A stretch of DNA of 39,664 nt from Lingula anatina (GCF_001039355.2 NW_019776075.1:1-39664), one strand, 5' to 3'; shown: positions 1-13,168, counted from the first letter of the stretch. Numbers and translations: made by a program. The notes: generated from the sequence alone by a model not told the origin.

Positions 1-225
1 ATGTGGGGGTTTATACGAATGCGCTTGCTCCAGCTGGTGGTACAATATTCGGAGGCGGTATCGCCTCTCTGATCCTCTAGTTTATTATTGCATCAAAATT
101 GACAAAATGACCCATTTTCTGCATTTATATTTTCTGTTTTTGTCTGTACATTTGACAGCTTTGCTGCCTTGTTTCCACAGCTGATTATTTATAATAAACA
201 AAGTTGTATATTTTGTTATTTTTAG

Positions 226-3200
226 TCGCCTAAATTGGTAGAAAAGGGAATTAGAAGAGTGACCTTCCTGAATTCATATGCTGTAAGTTTTCTTAGTTGG
301 GGGAGTGAGGCTGAAGTAACTATTTGCAGTGTGAATTAATTGTCAAAATGTAAAAAACAGAATTTTTAAATGAAAAAGCACATCATGTAGCCTACATAAG
401 TAATGAGTCTGAAATATCCAGTATTGCATTAATGTAATTACTTTTTTGCTCAGTGTGGTATAAGAAGATAAAATTTTATGCAGTTGAAAAAATTATGAAT
501 CAACAGAATAAGTTGCTTTCAGTAAAAGATGAAATGTTGACACTTTTCTTTTTTATTTCTAGAGAGAATTTCCCCAATATTTCACATTTAGAGCCAGAGA
601 CATGGTAAGTGTGATGTTTGTTAAACAAGAATGAAAAATTTCTAGCCAACAATGTCTGAATGTTGTCAATCTCTGAATGGAGTGATATAAGCTTAGAATA
701 AGTAAAATGATTAATATGTGGTGTAACATAACTGATGTAGACAAACATCTCCAGCTCATTCGGTATATTTGTGTATCTTCACAGTTTGCCGAGGATAGAA
801 TTTATCGCCATCTTGAGCCTGCGCTAGCGTTTCAACTGGAGATCAACAGAATGCGGAACTTCCACCTCACTGCCATTCCTATACAAAACCACAAAATGCA
901 TCTTTATCTTGGAAAAGCCAAGGTATGTTGAGTTTATTATTTTCCTAAAAAATTATTGCTTATCAGGGCTTCAAGTCTTGTGTAGTCAACTTTTCTGTAC
1001 TCTGTGAAATATAGAAAATGGAATTTATTTAACCCAATAAATGTTATATATATATTTTTTTTTAATCAGCCAATTTGACAATTTAACGACATTTGTGTGT
1101 GCGCCTGCATGTGTTTGCAATACAGAAAATAGTCAGCAAATATCTAACCCAATAAATGAAATATTTTATTGCTTAAATCAGCCAATTTGACAATAAATTT
1201 CACCTTGATGCTTCCAGCAAGTAGCCAAGTGTCAGGAGGCAACTGACTACAGATTCTTTGTGAGGTCAATCATTAGACACTCTGACCTTGTGACTAAGGT
1301 AGGCATTAACACAATTATAAAGTTGTGTTTTAGAACAGGCAGTGCTTTTTTTAGGTAACTAAATTTTAGTGAACTAAAACTTGATGTGATTATTTTATGG
1401 AAATAAATAGACTTGATATTAGTGAATGCCTGGCAGCAATATTTCAACCTGTTTGATTTATATAATTATTTTTGTATTATATTGAAATTTTTCACCCAAT
1501 AAATTGTTTTTCCTCCAATAGGAGGCATCATTTGAGTATCTGCAGAATGAAGGTGAGCGGACGTTGCTGGAAGCTATGGATGCTCTAGAGGTGGCTTTCT
1601 CCCACAGTGATGTAAGTGACACCATTGGGATTCGCACTACTATAGATAAATGTCGAGGTTCCATTGCCCAAAAAACCAACAATTGAAACAAAATTAATAC
1701 AGAATCTTGTTGTTTCTTGGCAACAGTCGGCTGACTGTTTATAAAAACTGTTCAGTTTTATTCCTGTTTACCTGCAGGATCTTCATCAAATATAGTTTTG
1801 TGCATTTGTTTGTCCAAATTAGTCAGCCTGTTCAGTCTTAGTAACAGTTCATAAAGCCAGTGACTAGATATCACTGAATTGTTCAAGTTAAGTTATACAT
1901 AATATTTAGTTCAAGAACAAATTCATGGACAAATACTGTTAGATGTCATATTGCTGTTTTTATATGTGATCTAAAGGTTGATTTACTGTTATATACATGT
2001 TCTCATTTGTAGATGTTGGAATTCATTTTCAGTTGTTTTTCTCCTTTTACATCATTTGCTTTAGCGCCATTAAAATGTTGTTAATTGTGATTTTTCCATT
2101 TAGTTCAAAAGTGCCAACAGTAACCACATATTCCTAAATTCGGTGGCCACTGTTGTCATGGATTACGACAAGGTTGGAGGCAACACATCTTTATGCGATC
2201 TTTGTTACTGTAATTGTCATGTTGTTGTTTTGTTGTTGTTGTTGTTGTTGTTAAATGTTCATTTTGTACTGCACCTGTTAATCACTCCCATCAAAGAGGT
2301 GTCAGCTGACATTGGGATCTAAATTTTCCCCCCTCACCAGATCAACATTGGAGGTGAAAGCTGTCATCACACACCTTATTGGAAATCACTCAGTTTTTGG
2401 CTAAATTGTACTTGTCTTTAGTGAGCCCAGCCCTTGAAGTGTGGTCCATGGACGCTATATTGATGTTTTAATGTGTTTGGTTGACTTCTGGTCTGATGCC
2501 ATATGTGGTGTGATGACAGCTTTTAGAGTCCAATGAGTTCAACTTGGAGCCTGGGACCCTTGCCCCCTCTGACTGCATGCTTGCTATACGTTACCAGAAA
2601 TAGGCACGACACGACGACCAGCAGAAATGGGTTAATTGCACATGCGCCTCATTGTTGTGCAAAGGTGCATGAAAGTTGCCTTCCTGCATGTTTTCTGTCA
2701 TATAAGAGGGTTTAACCGTAGGATGGATTGGACATTTTAATCCTGCACTGGCAATTAGATCTTGCACATTGGTATAGTGAATGGGAAACATCTTATATTT
2801 TATTTCTTGTAGTCACGGCGAGCAGATTGTAACCATATCTTCCTGAATTTTGCTCCAACATTGGCTCTGACGGACCCAACCAAGGTAATAGGTGGTTATC
2901 ATGGTTCTTTCTAACATACTTCAACATATTTTATTACTTATTAACCAATATTTATTTTTTTGGTGTTGTTTACTGGTGTCATCAGTTTTGTGTTTGAAAA
3001 TTGTCATTAAATTAACAGGTTAAGTATATTATTCTACATGGATTAAGAGAATGTTGTGTGTATTTTAAGATATTTAATTATGCTGTACAACAATTTGTAG
3101 GTGATATCTCTTTGATAAGGTATTCAAAATCAGTTGCAAAAAATAGGGTTGCTTAAACTAAACAAAAAACAATTTATGTGCAATAGCCTTTATAGTAAAT

Positions 3201-6200
3201 TTAATTTCTGAGTGGTATTTGTAATGTGATACTATTATTTTGTATTTTCCCCTTAAAGTTGGAGGAGACTGTCCGTAGCATGGTAATGAGATATGGTCAC
3301 AGACTTTGGAAACTCAGAGTACTGCAGGCTGAACTGAAAATGACCATCAGGTAGGTTGGAAAAATTATTATATCTGTCCAAATGATTAGCTTTCTGGGAT
3401 CAAATTGGTCTTAAATCCTAAAAGTAGAGTTCCCTTTCTCACATATTTCACATCCATGACAGTGTACAGTATACTTTCTAGGTTAACCACCAATGGAAAG
3501 CGTCTTCCTATTCGTCTATTTCTGACCAATGAGAGTGGCTATTACTTAGACATCAGTATGTACAGGGAGGTCACTGACTTACGCACAGGGCAGGTAGGAG
3601 TTGAGCCGAGTTTTATAAACATGGGTGCCTGGACATGAATTTTTACAAAATTGGATAATCTGTTTTTTATTTAACTTAAAATGTTCAAAAAGAATTTAAT
3701 AAATGTAAGTGTTTAAGATGGACACAGGTTTGCTTTTCTTCATAACAGCAGATTTTGACTTTTATAAACAATTGTAATTTAAGCGTTTAAAATAAAGTTG
3801 AGCAGCTTAACAATACAGTTTATTTAATACACTCAATATTATTTTGTCCTTACACTCCGTATATTTCAGATAATGTTTCAAGCATATGGTGCCAAGCAGG
3901 GCCCCTTACATGGCATGTTAATAAGCTCTCCGTACGTGACCAAGGACCATCTCCAGCTGAAGAGGTCTCAGGCTCAGTCCAACGACACTACCTATGTCTA
4001 TGACTTCCCAGAGTTTTTCAGACAGGTGAGATACGTTTCATAATTATTGTAGAAGAAGTCCAATTACATGCTGCGCCTGTTATCCAAATTGATCTCCGAG
4101 TTATGAAAAATTAAATATGATATATGTTGTGTAAGTTTATGTGATTATTTTTTAATTAAGTTTTGAAGTTTTTTCTTTTAAGTTTAAACGTGAGAAATCT
4201 GTTTACACATTAGAACGTATGACAAATTCCATGTAGTTGTTACTGTATTGGCGTGAATTGTATGTTATGTTCAGCTCACAGAACAATGAAAATTGGCAAC
4301 TAAAAGATTCATTCTAAAATTTTGTTGTTCCATTTTTCAGGGTTTATTTAAAGTTTGGGCAGAGCATGAAAGGAAGACAGGACAAAAGCCTCCACAAGAT
4401 GTCCTCACCTACATGGAGCTTGTCTTGGACCAGGAGGGGGAGCTGCACTCAATGAACAGGCTGTCTGGAGAAAATGAGGTGATGGCAGAAACATTTCTGT
4501 AAAACAAGTTTACAATATGAGTAAAGTGGTCTTAATTGTTTACCATCCTTTTTTTTAGTATGTTAAGAAGTTTTTATTTCATAGATAAGGGAATAGGAAG
4601 ATAGCATTAAATGTACTTCAGCTGAGGCATTAATTTCTTTAATGAATTGTTATGATTTAATAATTTTGCAGTTGATATTTGAGTTATTTGCACGTTGTCA
4701 AGAAATATAAAACTATTACCAGAACTTTTTTATCCTTTAAAATTGGTTTTAACTGAGCCAAACTTAACCATCCCTTTAATTAAAATTTCCTCTCCCAATC
4801 AATTTATTTTTGATTGATTTCCTCAGATTGGCATGGTGGCGTGGAAGATGACCCTCCATACCCCTGAGTTCCCCCTGGGGCGAGATGTCATCGTGATAGG
4901 AAATGATATCACATATCTGATTGGCTCGTTTGGGCCACAGGAAGATCTGCTCTTTATGGTATGTGGTCCTCTTTCAGTGTGTGTAATGTGTGATTTTAAG
5001 CATTTTAGTATCAACTAGGTAAAATCAGGCCTACCCAACTACCAGACTCGGCACCTAANAAGTCTGGTAGTTGGGTAGGCCTGAAAATGTGAGTTAACTT
5101 ATTAGGTAAAAAATCTATGCAGTCTATCCCCAGATTGAGCTGGTTAAACTGTATAATTCTTAATTTTAGTATTGAAGATAATTGGTATTGCTTTGTGTGA
5201 AATGACAAAATTTCCTGTTTTTTTTTTTTCTTGGTGTAACATAAAGTGATGTAATCATTACATTTAAAGCCCACTTATAAATGTGATGTGGTATGATGTT
5301 TTCTTTATAAAACCATCCATTGTGTTGTAGAGAGCCTCTGAGCTAGCCAGAAAACTTGGTATTCCACGTATCTACATATCAGCTAACAGCGGCGCCAGGA
5401 TCGGTCTGGCAGAGGAGGTGAAGCACCTGTTCAAGGTCGCCTGGGAAGATACCCAGAACCCAGATAAGGTATGGCAAGGGTTTGTTGGGATCGATGGGAG
5501 ATGATTCAGCACACTACTTGAAAGCTGAATTAAGCTTTGGTGTATCCATAAATATTTTTAGTTCTATTTGTTACAGTTCATCAAAAATTATATTGAAAAC
5601 TGAACATGAGCAAAAATGTTCATAAGCTTGGAAGTTGGATCATTAATTATTTTTCAATATGTGGTGGTTCACAACTGGAAATTATGTGTTTTGTTTTTAA
5701 ACAATTTATGATGGGTTAATTCTCCTAATTGATTTTCTCTCTGACTCACTATAATTTTTATGATAGTGAAAAAGTGAGTGAGCACTTAGAAGAATGCTTG
5801 CGATTTCAGGGTTTTAATACTAACATGTGTTCCTTAAAGCCTGAAAATTGAATATCCAAATTCTCTAACAATCAAGGTTATTTATGATTTCAGGGTTTTA
5901 AATACCTGTATCTGAGTCCAGAAGACTTCAAGAAGGTCAGTCCTCTAAACTCTGTCCGCGCTGAGCTGGTGGAAGACGAGGGAGAGTCCAGGTACAAGAT
6001 CAAAGATATCATTGGTAAGGATGGACTGGAGTATTATTTATTTATTTGTTTGTTTGTTATTATTGTTATTATTATTATGATTTTTTTTTTTTTTTTGAAA
6101 ATTCACATAGATATTTTAAGTTGTATCAATGGTTAAGATCCTTCTTAAAGCAAAAACCATTGCATGTTGGGATTTTAAACATGTGGACAGTTTTTTTGTG

Positions 6201-7220
6201 AGAAAATAAGTTTTCAGAAATTTGAAATTGTTAGAAAAAAGTGTTTTTTAATCTGAAGTCAAAGTCAGTATCTCAGCATCACTATTAATCCAGCTGTGTG
6301 GTTATTTCTAGTAATACTTTATGTGATATTATTGTATTTCCAGGGAAAGATGATGGCTTAGGAGTTGAGAACTTGAAGGGCTCAGGCATGATAGCAGGAG
6401 AATCGTCACAGGCCTATGAGGACATTATTACTATGAACTTGGTAAGGGATTATTGCATGGACTGTTATTTATGTAGTGATTTTTATATTAATATTATTTG
6501 ATGTGGATTATTGTGTATTATTAATTTGAGATTATTCACCCATCTGGTTGTTATTGGGAAAAGTGATAAAATGAAATTTTGTAAATTGTATTCCATAGAG
6601 AATGTAATTAATGCAATACTATTCTAAAGAGATGGGCTGGTAAAACGAAACTTTATTAACTTTATTATTAAAACAACAAGAAGGATTACCTACATCAAGG
6701 TTTTAACTTTTGAATAATAACTTATATATAGAAACAGGACAGTTCTAGCTAGAAAAATAAGACCCTTGCCCCTACTTAGAGTTAAATTTAGCAAACATTA
6801 TTTCATTGATGTAAAATTAAAATGCATGTATAATGATCTCAATGTCTTCCTCCAGGTGACATGTCGTGCTATAGGGATAGGTGCTTACCTGGTGAGACTA
6901 GGACAGAGAATTGTACAGGTGGAGAGCTCACATATCATCTTGACTGGAGCAGGGGCGCTGAATAAGGTGAACATGGGTTTAGTAGTAAAGATAAAAAATC
7001 TTCTGGATTTATCTTTTACATTGTACTATCTATTGTAATATCTTAAAATCTTAACTGTTCATATATTTATTTACATTTACATTACATACATATTTTAATA
7101 TCTTCATATTTTAACTACCTATTTATTTATTGACTTTATTCATCTTATTTTGTTCATTTTACCCATGTTAAGTCTACTGAACATTTTGTATGGATTTTAG
7201 ACTGTAAATAGATAAACATA

Positions 7221-7309
<89 letters not shown>

Positions 7310-10300
7310 CTGGATATTAGGATGTTGTATATTTTTGTCCACACCCCATCCCCTCCCAAACAAGAAAGACTAGCACTTCTTTTATTTACCACTTGCATTT
7401 TCCAGTTACTCTTGTATGGGTACACTTTAATCTCTCTGGTAGCGGGAATCGGCTACTAAGATGTGATAGGTGATTTTTGAAGATTTTTGTTCTGGCAATG
7501 GCAATAAATTACGCCTTAAATGTAAAATATTGAGGTAATGAGGAGGGGGGTTAGGAAGGGAGTGAAGATAATGTCTGACTGAAAGAGGGGACAGCAATGG
7601 GGTGAAAGAAAAATTATTCGCATTTGATTTGATTCATACATAATTATTTACCAGTTTAAATTAGTAATGAGATTTTTGGGCAGTTTTCCAAGTTAGGTGA
7701 CCCCCCCCCCCCCCAGACCCTTGTCATTAGTCCACCCAGACATGTCTTCCTTCTTTCTTACAAACCACAATTATGTGTCTATATTTATAAAGGAAGTAAA
7801 ACTTATATGATTTATGAATGTTTATTTTCCTCTCTATTTCAGTTACTGGGCAGGGAGGTATACACCAGTAATAACCAGCTTGGTGGGATACAGATCATGC
7901 ACAATAATGGAGTGTCTCATGACATTGCACCCAATGACCTTGATGGTATCTACAAACTTATACAATGGCTGGCCTACTTCCCCAAGGTAGTCACCTCATG
8001 CTAAGTTTTATTTTGGGGACACTTTAAGGAATAAAACATATTTAGATATGAAATCTAAGAAAATGCAAATGGATAAAAAAAAAACAATTTAGACTGTGAA
8101 TGAAAAACAGTAAAAAGGAAACAGACATAACAGGTAGAACTAATGACAAAATGTCTAGAAATAAAACCATGGGGTTCAAAAATTTTGTGAGGTCATCACA
8201 TTACAGGATGTATCTTCACTTCGGTAACGCACTTTCAGTCTATGATTTTTGGTGCATTTAAAATATGGTTCAGGCCCATAAGTTATTATACTGTTTCAGT
8301 GCCGAGATGGCCCCTTGCCCATCCTACCACCTACTGACCCCATTGACCGTACGGTGGACTTTATGCCCACCAGGGCCCCCTATGACCCACGGTGGATGTT
8401 GGCAGGAAGACCAGACCCAAGTAAGATATGACAAAAACAATACAAAATCTGTGTGCTGACACTTAAACTCTGTTAGCTTCACCAATTTTTAAAAGAACAC
8501 AGTAAATCAACTTTATATAAGAAGACATTAATGAAAAATTTCTCCATTCCTAATTTGTTACCACTTCTACAGGTTGACTTTGCTTTTTTGGAGAATGTGA
8601 AATGCAAAAAATGTTTTATTATGTGCTGTAAAAATTTCAATTTGTTATGTTTGGGTTTCATTTTTGTACATCAGACAGCCCAGAAGTGTGGCAGAATGGT
8701 TTCTTTGACAAGGACAGTTTTATGGAGATTATGCAACCGTGGGCGCAGACTGTCGTCTGCGGGAGAGCTAGGTGAGGAGGCTGGGGATCTTGAAACTGCC
8801 AGCTTGCCATCGTCTGCTTTATATCAAGTAGTAAATTAAATTATGACAAGACCACAAAAGAGGGATTGGTGAATTTCTACAACTTTGTTGTATTTACAAA
8901 AATGTTGAAAATGTTATTTTTTAAAGGAAAAGTTTTAAGACAGCATAGAATGTAGAACCAAATATCAATCAAAACTGAGTTATCTGTTAAAGTAATAGCT
9001 GAGTCATTACAGTCTAGTGACATTTTGTTCTCCCCCCTCAGGTTGGGAGGTATTCCCCTGGGGGTGATCTGTGTGGAGACCAGGACAGTAGAGGTCACCA
9101 TTCCTGCCGACCCTGCCAATCTGGACTCTGACGCCAAGGTAAGGCAACGTCTGGACAAGTTCTTAATGTTTGGGGTTTATGGTTTTTTTTTTTTTTTTTC
9201 GTTAATTTGAATTTAATTTGTGAGAAAATTGGCATTTTTGACTACATTCATGAACTGTTGCTGTTTATGATTTAGACCTTTTCTATACACAGTTGTGACT
9301 GGGGGAGTAGAGCGGTTCTTTAAAGTATCATAGTTGGTATCCCTTGGTCATTTTGAAGCCTGTATTCAAGTGAAATGCAGTTTTGTATAGTTTTGAATAG
9401 CCTCCTGTATAGTTTCTGTGCTCATCCACTTTGCCCAGAACCCATGTTATAGCCTATAAGTATAGTAATTGTATTTTGTTAAAAAAAAAAAGAAAGTCTG
9501 TAGATGTAGTATCTTCTGGTTCTCCAGGATATTCAGCAGGCTGGGATGGTGTGGTTCCCAGACTCTGCCTACAAGACAGCTCAGGCCATCAAAGATTTTA
9601 ACAGGGAACAACTGCCACTCATGATCTTTGCCAACTGGAGAGGCTTCTCTGGGGGGATGAAAGGTAAGGCTCTTTAAGGGGAACGAAAGGTGAGGCTCCT
9701 TAGGGGAATGGAAATTGAGGTTCTGGGGGTGGGGGTAGGGGGGATGAAATGTGAAATCAGGAAATGTTATGGGATTGTCAAGTGAGAAGAGAATATTCCA
9801 AAATCCTTTTTGGGTGGAGTTGCTATGCTTATTTGGAGTTTCATAATTGTCAAACTGATTCTTAATAAGCCGTCTGTGTTTCCATATAATTATAAATTCT
9901 AGTGTATTACATGGTTAAGGTTCTTTGCTACCATTTTCAGACATGTATGACCAAGTGTTGAAGTTTGGTTCATACATCGTGGATGGTCTACGTGAATACC
10001 GTCAGCCTATCCTGATCTATATCCCGCCCAATGGAGAGCTGAGGGGCGGGGCCTGGGTGGTTGTTGACCCGTCAATCAACCCAAGATACATGGAAATGTA
10101 TGCCGACAGGGAGAGCAGGTGGGTACAGTGACAACTGGTGAGGATAATGCTTATTTACTGTATTTTTTGATTTCTTAATAATCCTTATTGGCCATACTGC
10201 TGGTTTAAAGAAATCAGGTTTGAACATTTTTAGAAAGTTTGCCAAAAAGTACATTTGACTCGTGCTCCCATAGGTTTACTCCCACGCTCCATATTTCAGG

Positions 10301-12408
10301 GGTGGTGTTTTAGAACCAGCAGGTACAGTGGAGATCAAATATAGAATCACTCCCACTCTCCATATTTCAGGGGCGGTGTTTTAGAACCAGCAGGTACAGT
10401 GGAGATCAAATACCGTCACAAGGACCTGGTCAAAACTATGCGAAGACTAGACCCGAGCTATATCCAGCTTTCTGAGAAGATCTCCAGTCCTGCTCTGTCC
10501 AAAGAAGATAAGCTGGTGCTGGAGAAACAACTGAAGCAGAGAGAGGAACAGCTGGCACCAATCTACCACCAGGTGGCAGTGATGTTTGCAGACCTCCATG
10601 ATACGGCTGGGCGTATGCAGGAGAAAGGGGTCATCACGGTAAGAAGATTAACAAACAGATTTAGGTCAAATTGAAGCATTTAGTTATGTATTTTAGAATT
10701 AGTTTAACCGTTGCTAGAAATTTTGAATGAAAGATCTTAATAAATACTGCTCTTTATTAATTGGAAATACATACTTATTGCTTAAATAATTACCTGAATA
10801 TTATATTTTATTCGGAACATGATAATTTACTTCATGGTGTATGATTCTTATTCATCTGATGATGATTGTTTTATAAAATGCTTAAATAAACAAAAAAAAA
10901 TAGATTAAGACACTCAGTATAATATTTTTATCCTAGGACACCCTGGATTGGCCAACAAGCAGGAAGTTTTTCTACTGGCGCATGCGTCGTCTGCTGCTAG
11001 AAGAAAAAGCCAAGAAACTCATTTACAAAATTAACAAAGAGATGACAGACGGCCAGATGAAGAACATGCTTAAGAGATGGTTTGTGGAATCCGAGGGCAC
11101 AGTAAAGGTAAAGATAGCAGAGACATTTTTAATACATTGTACAAATTGTTTGGCATTTTATTTACTATGACCTTTTGTCTTTGGCATCTGTGTTTTAATT
11201 ATTTTACTAAGCTAAAAGAAGCTCTGAATATTCTCTTATTTCAGACATATTTGTGGGAAGACAATTCTACAATACAAATGTGAATATTTCAGGTATAAAG
11301 AGCTGTGAATGTTCTTTTATTTCAGACATGTTTGTGGTAGGAAAACCCTACAATGTAAATGTGGATATTTCAGATATAAAGAGCTTTGAATGATCTCTTA
11401 TTTTAGACATATCTGAAAGAGCTCTGAATGTTCTTTCACTTCAGACATATCTGTGGGAAGAAACCCTACACTATAAATATGAATATTGCAGGTTACTGGT
11501 ACAAAGAGCTCTGAATGTTCTTTTATTTCAGACATATTTGTGGGAAGACAATCCTGCCGTAGTGGAGTGGCTAGAAAAGGCTCTAGAGGAAGAAAACTCT
11601 GTGTTTAACGATAACCTCAAATGTCTGAAGAGGGACTGCGTGATTGAGAAGCTGAAAAAGTGAGTTTTAAAAAACATCATATTTTGCAATCACGCTGACA
11701 CATTTTATAGTGTATGCTGAGATCTCAAGCACACACACACTCAGATTCTTCCATCAGTTATTTCTGAATCTTTTGAGACAGTTGTAAAAAGGTCCCCTTT
11801 ATTTGAGATACGATTTAGCCAGAATCTTTCAGTTCACATGGAAGTAAAAATAAATCTGAAACAAGACTTACAAAGTTATACAGCAATGATACAACATTGT
11901 GATTAATACCACACAGTCTAGTGATAATTTCCCAAACGTCTCATTTAAAGCTCACTTACGGTTCTCAATCTGCCCTGGAACATAACGTTTTTTTTTTCTT
12001 TTAATGAAAAATGTTCTTAATCTGTTCTAGGACGTTCTGAAGGACTTCCAAAAACAGTTCTCAGACCGTTACATTTATTACAGAACAACATTCAACTTCT
12101 AAAAAAAACACACCAAATGTTTTTGATTAGCTTGAGAACCACAGGTGAACAGTTAATGAGACACATTTTCACAGTGAAATCTCGTACACCAATGTATGTA
12201 TCAGAACTTTCATTCCCTCTGTCGGTGATCAGTTATTTCATTTTCAACCTGTCATTCCAGCCTCCTGGAAGATAACCCAGATGTAGCCATGGACTCCCTG
12301 GTCCACATCACACAACATATGACTTCAGGACAGAGGAAGGAAGTGGGGCGTATTCTGGCCACTATGGACCCACCCTCCACCCCTACGTCACCTCAGTCTA
12401 CGGATTGA
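226..12408 (+). CDS. ACACA: Acetyl-CoA carboxylase, 3' part (carboxyltransferase half)
   Basis: Biotin-dependent enzyme that makes malonyl-CoA from acetyl-CoA, the committed step of fatty-acid synthesis (cytosolic). Exons: 226-282, 563-604, 785-922, 1218-1298, 1522-1611, 2104-2172 or 2813-2884, 3259-3350, 3482-3593, 3870-4025, 4341-4478, 4827-4958, 5331-5468, 5894-6014, 6344-6441, 6856-6966, 7843-7986, 8300-8420, 8675-8771, 9042-9138, 9528-9663, 9941-10118, 10371-10638, 10937-11107, 11532-11659, 12261-12408 (TGA). All junctions are GT-AG and keep frame; the sum is 3,066 nt, about 1,021 codons. Recognisable stretches include [86 protein letters not shown] and [10 protein letters not shown]. 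These are near-identical to animal ACC central and carboxyltransferase regions. Biotin carboxylase and carrier domains lie upstream, outside the window. Vertebrates have two paralogues (ACACA, ACACB); this is assumed to be their co-orthologue. Confidence 0.96.
2104..2172 (+). CDS. ACACA: ACC alternative exon A (23 codons)
   Basis: Phase 0-0 exon with acceptor tttccatttag and a weak donor, AAG|gttgga. It encodes [20 protein letters not shown] then YDK, which aligns with the ACC segment NHIFLNFVPTVIMDP. The exon 641 bp downstream encodes the same protein segment, so the two are tandem homologues, each able to join exon 1522-1611 to exon 3259-3350 in frame. This copy is the more diverged: it has lost the DC before NHIFLN and reads SVAT where family members have FxPT. 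It could be a functional alternative or a decaying duplicate. Confidence 0.7.
2221..2251 (+). repeat. (GTT)n microsatellite
   Basis: Short run of GTT/TTG triplets in the intron between ACC exons A and B. Confidence 0.7.
2813..2884 (+). CDS. ACACA: ACC alternative exon B (24 codons, closer to family)
   Basis: Phase 0-0 exon with acceptor tatttcttgtag and good donor AAG|gtaata. It encodes [20 protein letters not shown] then DPTK, matching the conserved animal ACC segment (DCNHIFLNF...DP.K) better than exon A. With this exon the protein keeps the usual length; using A shortens it by one residue, and using both would insert 23 residues in frame. Confidence 0.85.
5026..5083. repeat. Perfect 23-bp inverted repeat around an N
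   Basis: Positions 5026-5048 and 5061-5083 are exact reverse complements; the 12-base spacer contains the ambiguous base at 5059. It sits in the ACC intron after exon 4827-4958. It may be a small hairpin or an inverted join made by the assembler; the N makes the second explanation likely. Confidence 0.8.
7221..7309 (+). repeat. (ATT)n microsatellite
   Basis: About 30 uninterrupted ATT triplets in an ACC intron. The poly-isoleucine reading frame on the other strand is a product of this repeat. Confidence 0.95.
10278..10412 (+). repeat. 71-bp tandem duplication across an ACC acceptor
   Basis: Copy 1 begins at 10278 and copy 2 at 10349. Each holds the pyrimidine tract, the acceptor atatttcag and the first ~42 coding bases of exon 10371-10638 ([13 protein letters not shown]). 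The period of 71 is not a multiple of 3. Splicing to the upstream acceptor (exon start 10300) would read [16 protein letters not shown] and then a stop. Only the downstream acceptor at 10369-10370 gives the ACC protein, so copy 1 is a decoy acceptor or a route to a truncated, probably unstable transcript. Confidence 0.9.
11216..11545 (+). repeat. Degenerate ~81-bp minisatellite with 4 decoy acceptors
   Basis: The unit begins aaagagctctgaatgttc, continues through ttatttcag and then the first bases of the next ACC exon (ACATATTTGTGGGAAGACAA). Units start near 11216, 11297, 11378 (partial), 11412 and 11500. Only the last continues into a real exon, 11532-11659; the earlier ones drift into stops soon after the acceptor. 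The exon edge and its splice site have therefore been copied upstream several times. Confidence 0.85.
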
Positions 12409-12537
12409 GCCACAAAGTGGTTACAGTAAACTGGACTTAGGCTTCTTTGAATTATTTTGCCTGTGCCTGTGGAGAAATACTAGGACTATACTGTTAGGCT
12501 GGATGGACCATTTGGCTGTTGTATAGTGTTAAAGACT

Positions 12538-12785
12538 GGGTTCCCATGCCTACATTGATCTAATAGGATCAATCCATCTCCAAGGGGTTTCTTACTAAAT
12601 TGCCTTCAGCTTAAGCGCCTTAAATGTCTGGCACACCTACTGAAGCTGCTTAACGATAATTAATTATCCCCTGGAAGCTTCATTAGGTGTGACAGACATC
12701 TAAGCTGCTTAAGTTGATTGCAATTTGGCGAGAATCCCCTTGGAGATAGATCGATCCAAAGTTAGTACCATAGGGTCTGGGAATG
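12538..12785. mobile_element. Foldback (MITE-like) element in the ACC 3'UTR
   Basis: A long imperfect inverted repeat centred near 12661. Paired blocks include ccatctccaagggg (12574-12587) with the complement of cccctt ggagatag (12736-12749), and cttaagc, atgtctg and cacacctaatgaagct motifs on both arms. It has no coding capacity. In RNA it would form a ~100-bp imperfect hairpin just downstream of the ACC stop codon. Confidence 0.75.
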
Positions 12786-13111
12786 GTTCTAAAGATATAT
12801 CATTTCGTCTTTCTTGTTCATGGAAAGAAAAATGAAATGGAATATTTATCATTTTCTGTTATTGAAATAATGTGAACAAAATTGCAGTTAACAACTATAA
12901 TTTTTCTGAAGTGCTTCAGTTTATTTCTCAAACAACTTCATTGCCAGAGTACAGATGTGTAAGCAGCTCTTTAATGTAATGTAGGATAGAGTTTATCTGC
13001 CCAGTTTTGGGGGCGTATTAGCCAGGCTTGTATTCCATTGTGCCATTGGACAGTTATATATATGTCCACCATGTGATCAATGTATCGAGTCACAGAAACT
13101 TAACTTATCAG

Positions 13112-13168
13112 CAGGGGCGGATCCAGGATTATTTGAAGGGGGGTGTCTGCAGATGCCCCCCCCCCTCC

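Noticed and set aside
1-80. Open frame starting with ATG at base 1 as a further ACC exon
   Set aside because: No frame matches the ACC sequence expected before LVEKGIRRV, and there is no fitting donor; treated as intron.
7154-7363. Minus-strand frame with ~30 isoleucines
   Set aside because: Translation of the (ATT)n microsatellite.
8265-9210. Short ORFs overlapping ACC exons in other frames or reading into introns
   Set aside because: Exon shadows; the spliced frame matches ACC, the others match nothing.
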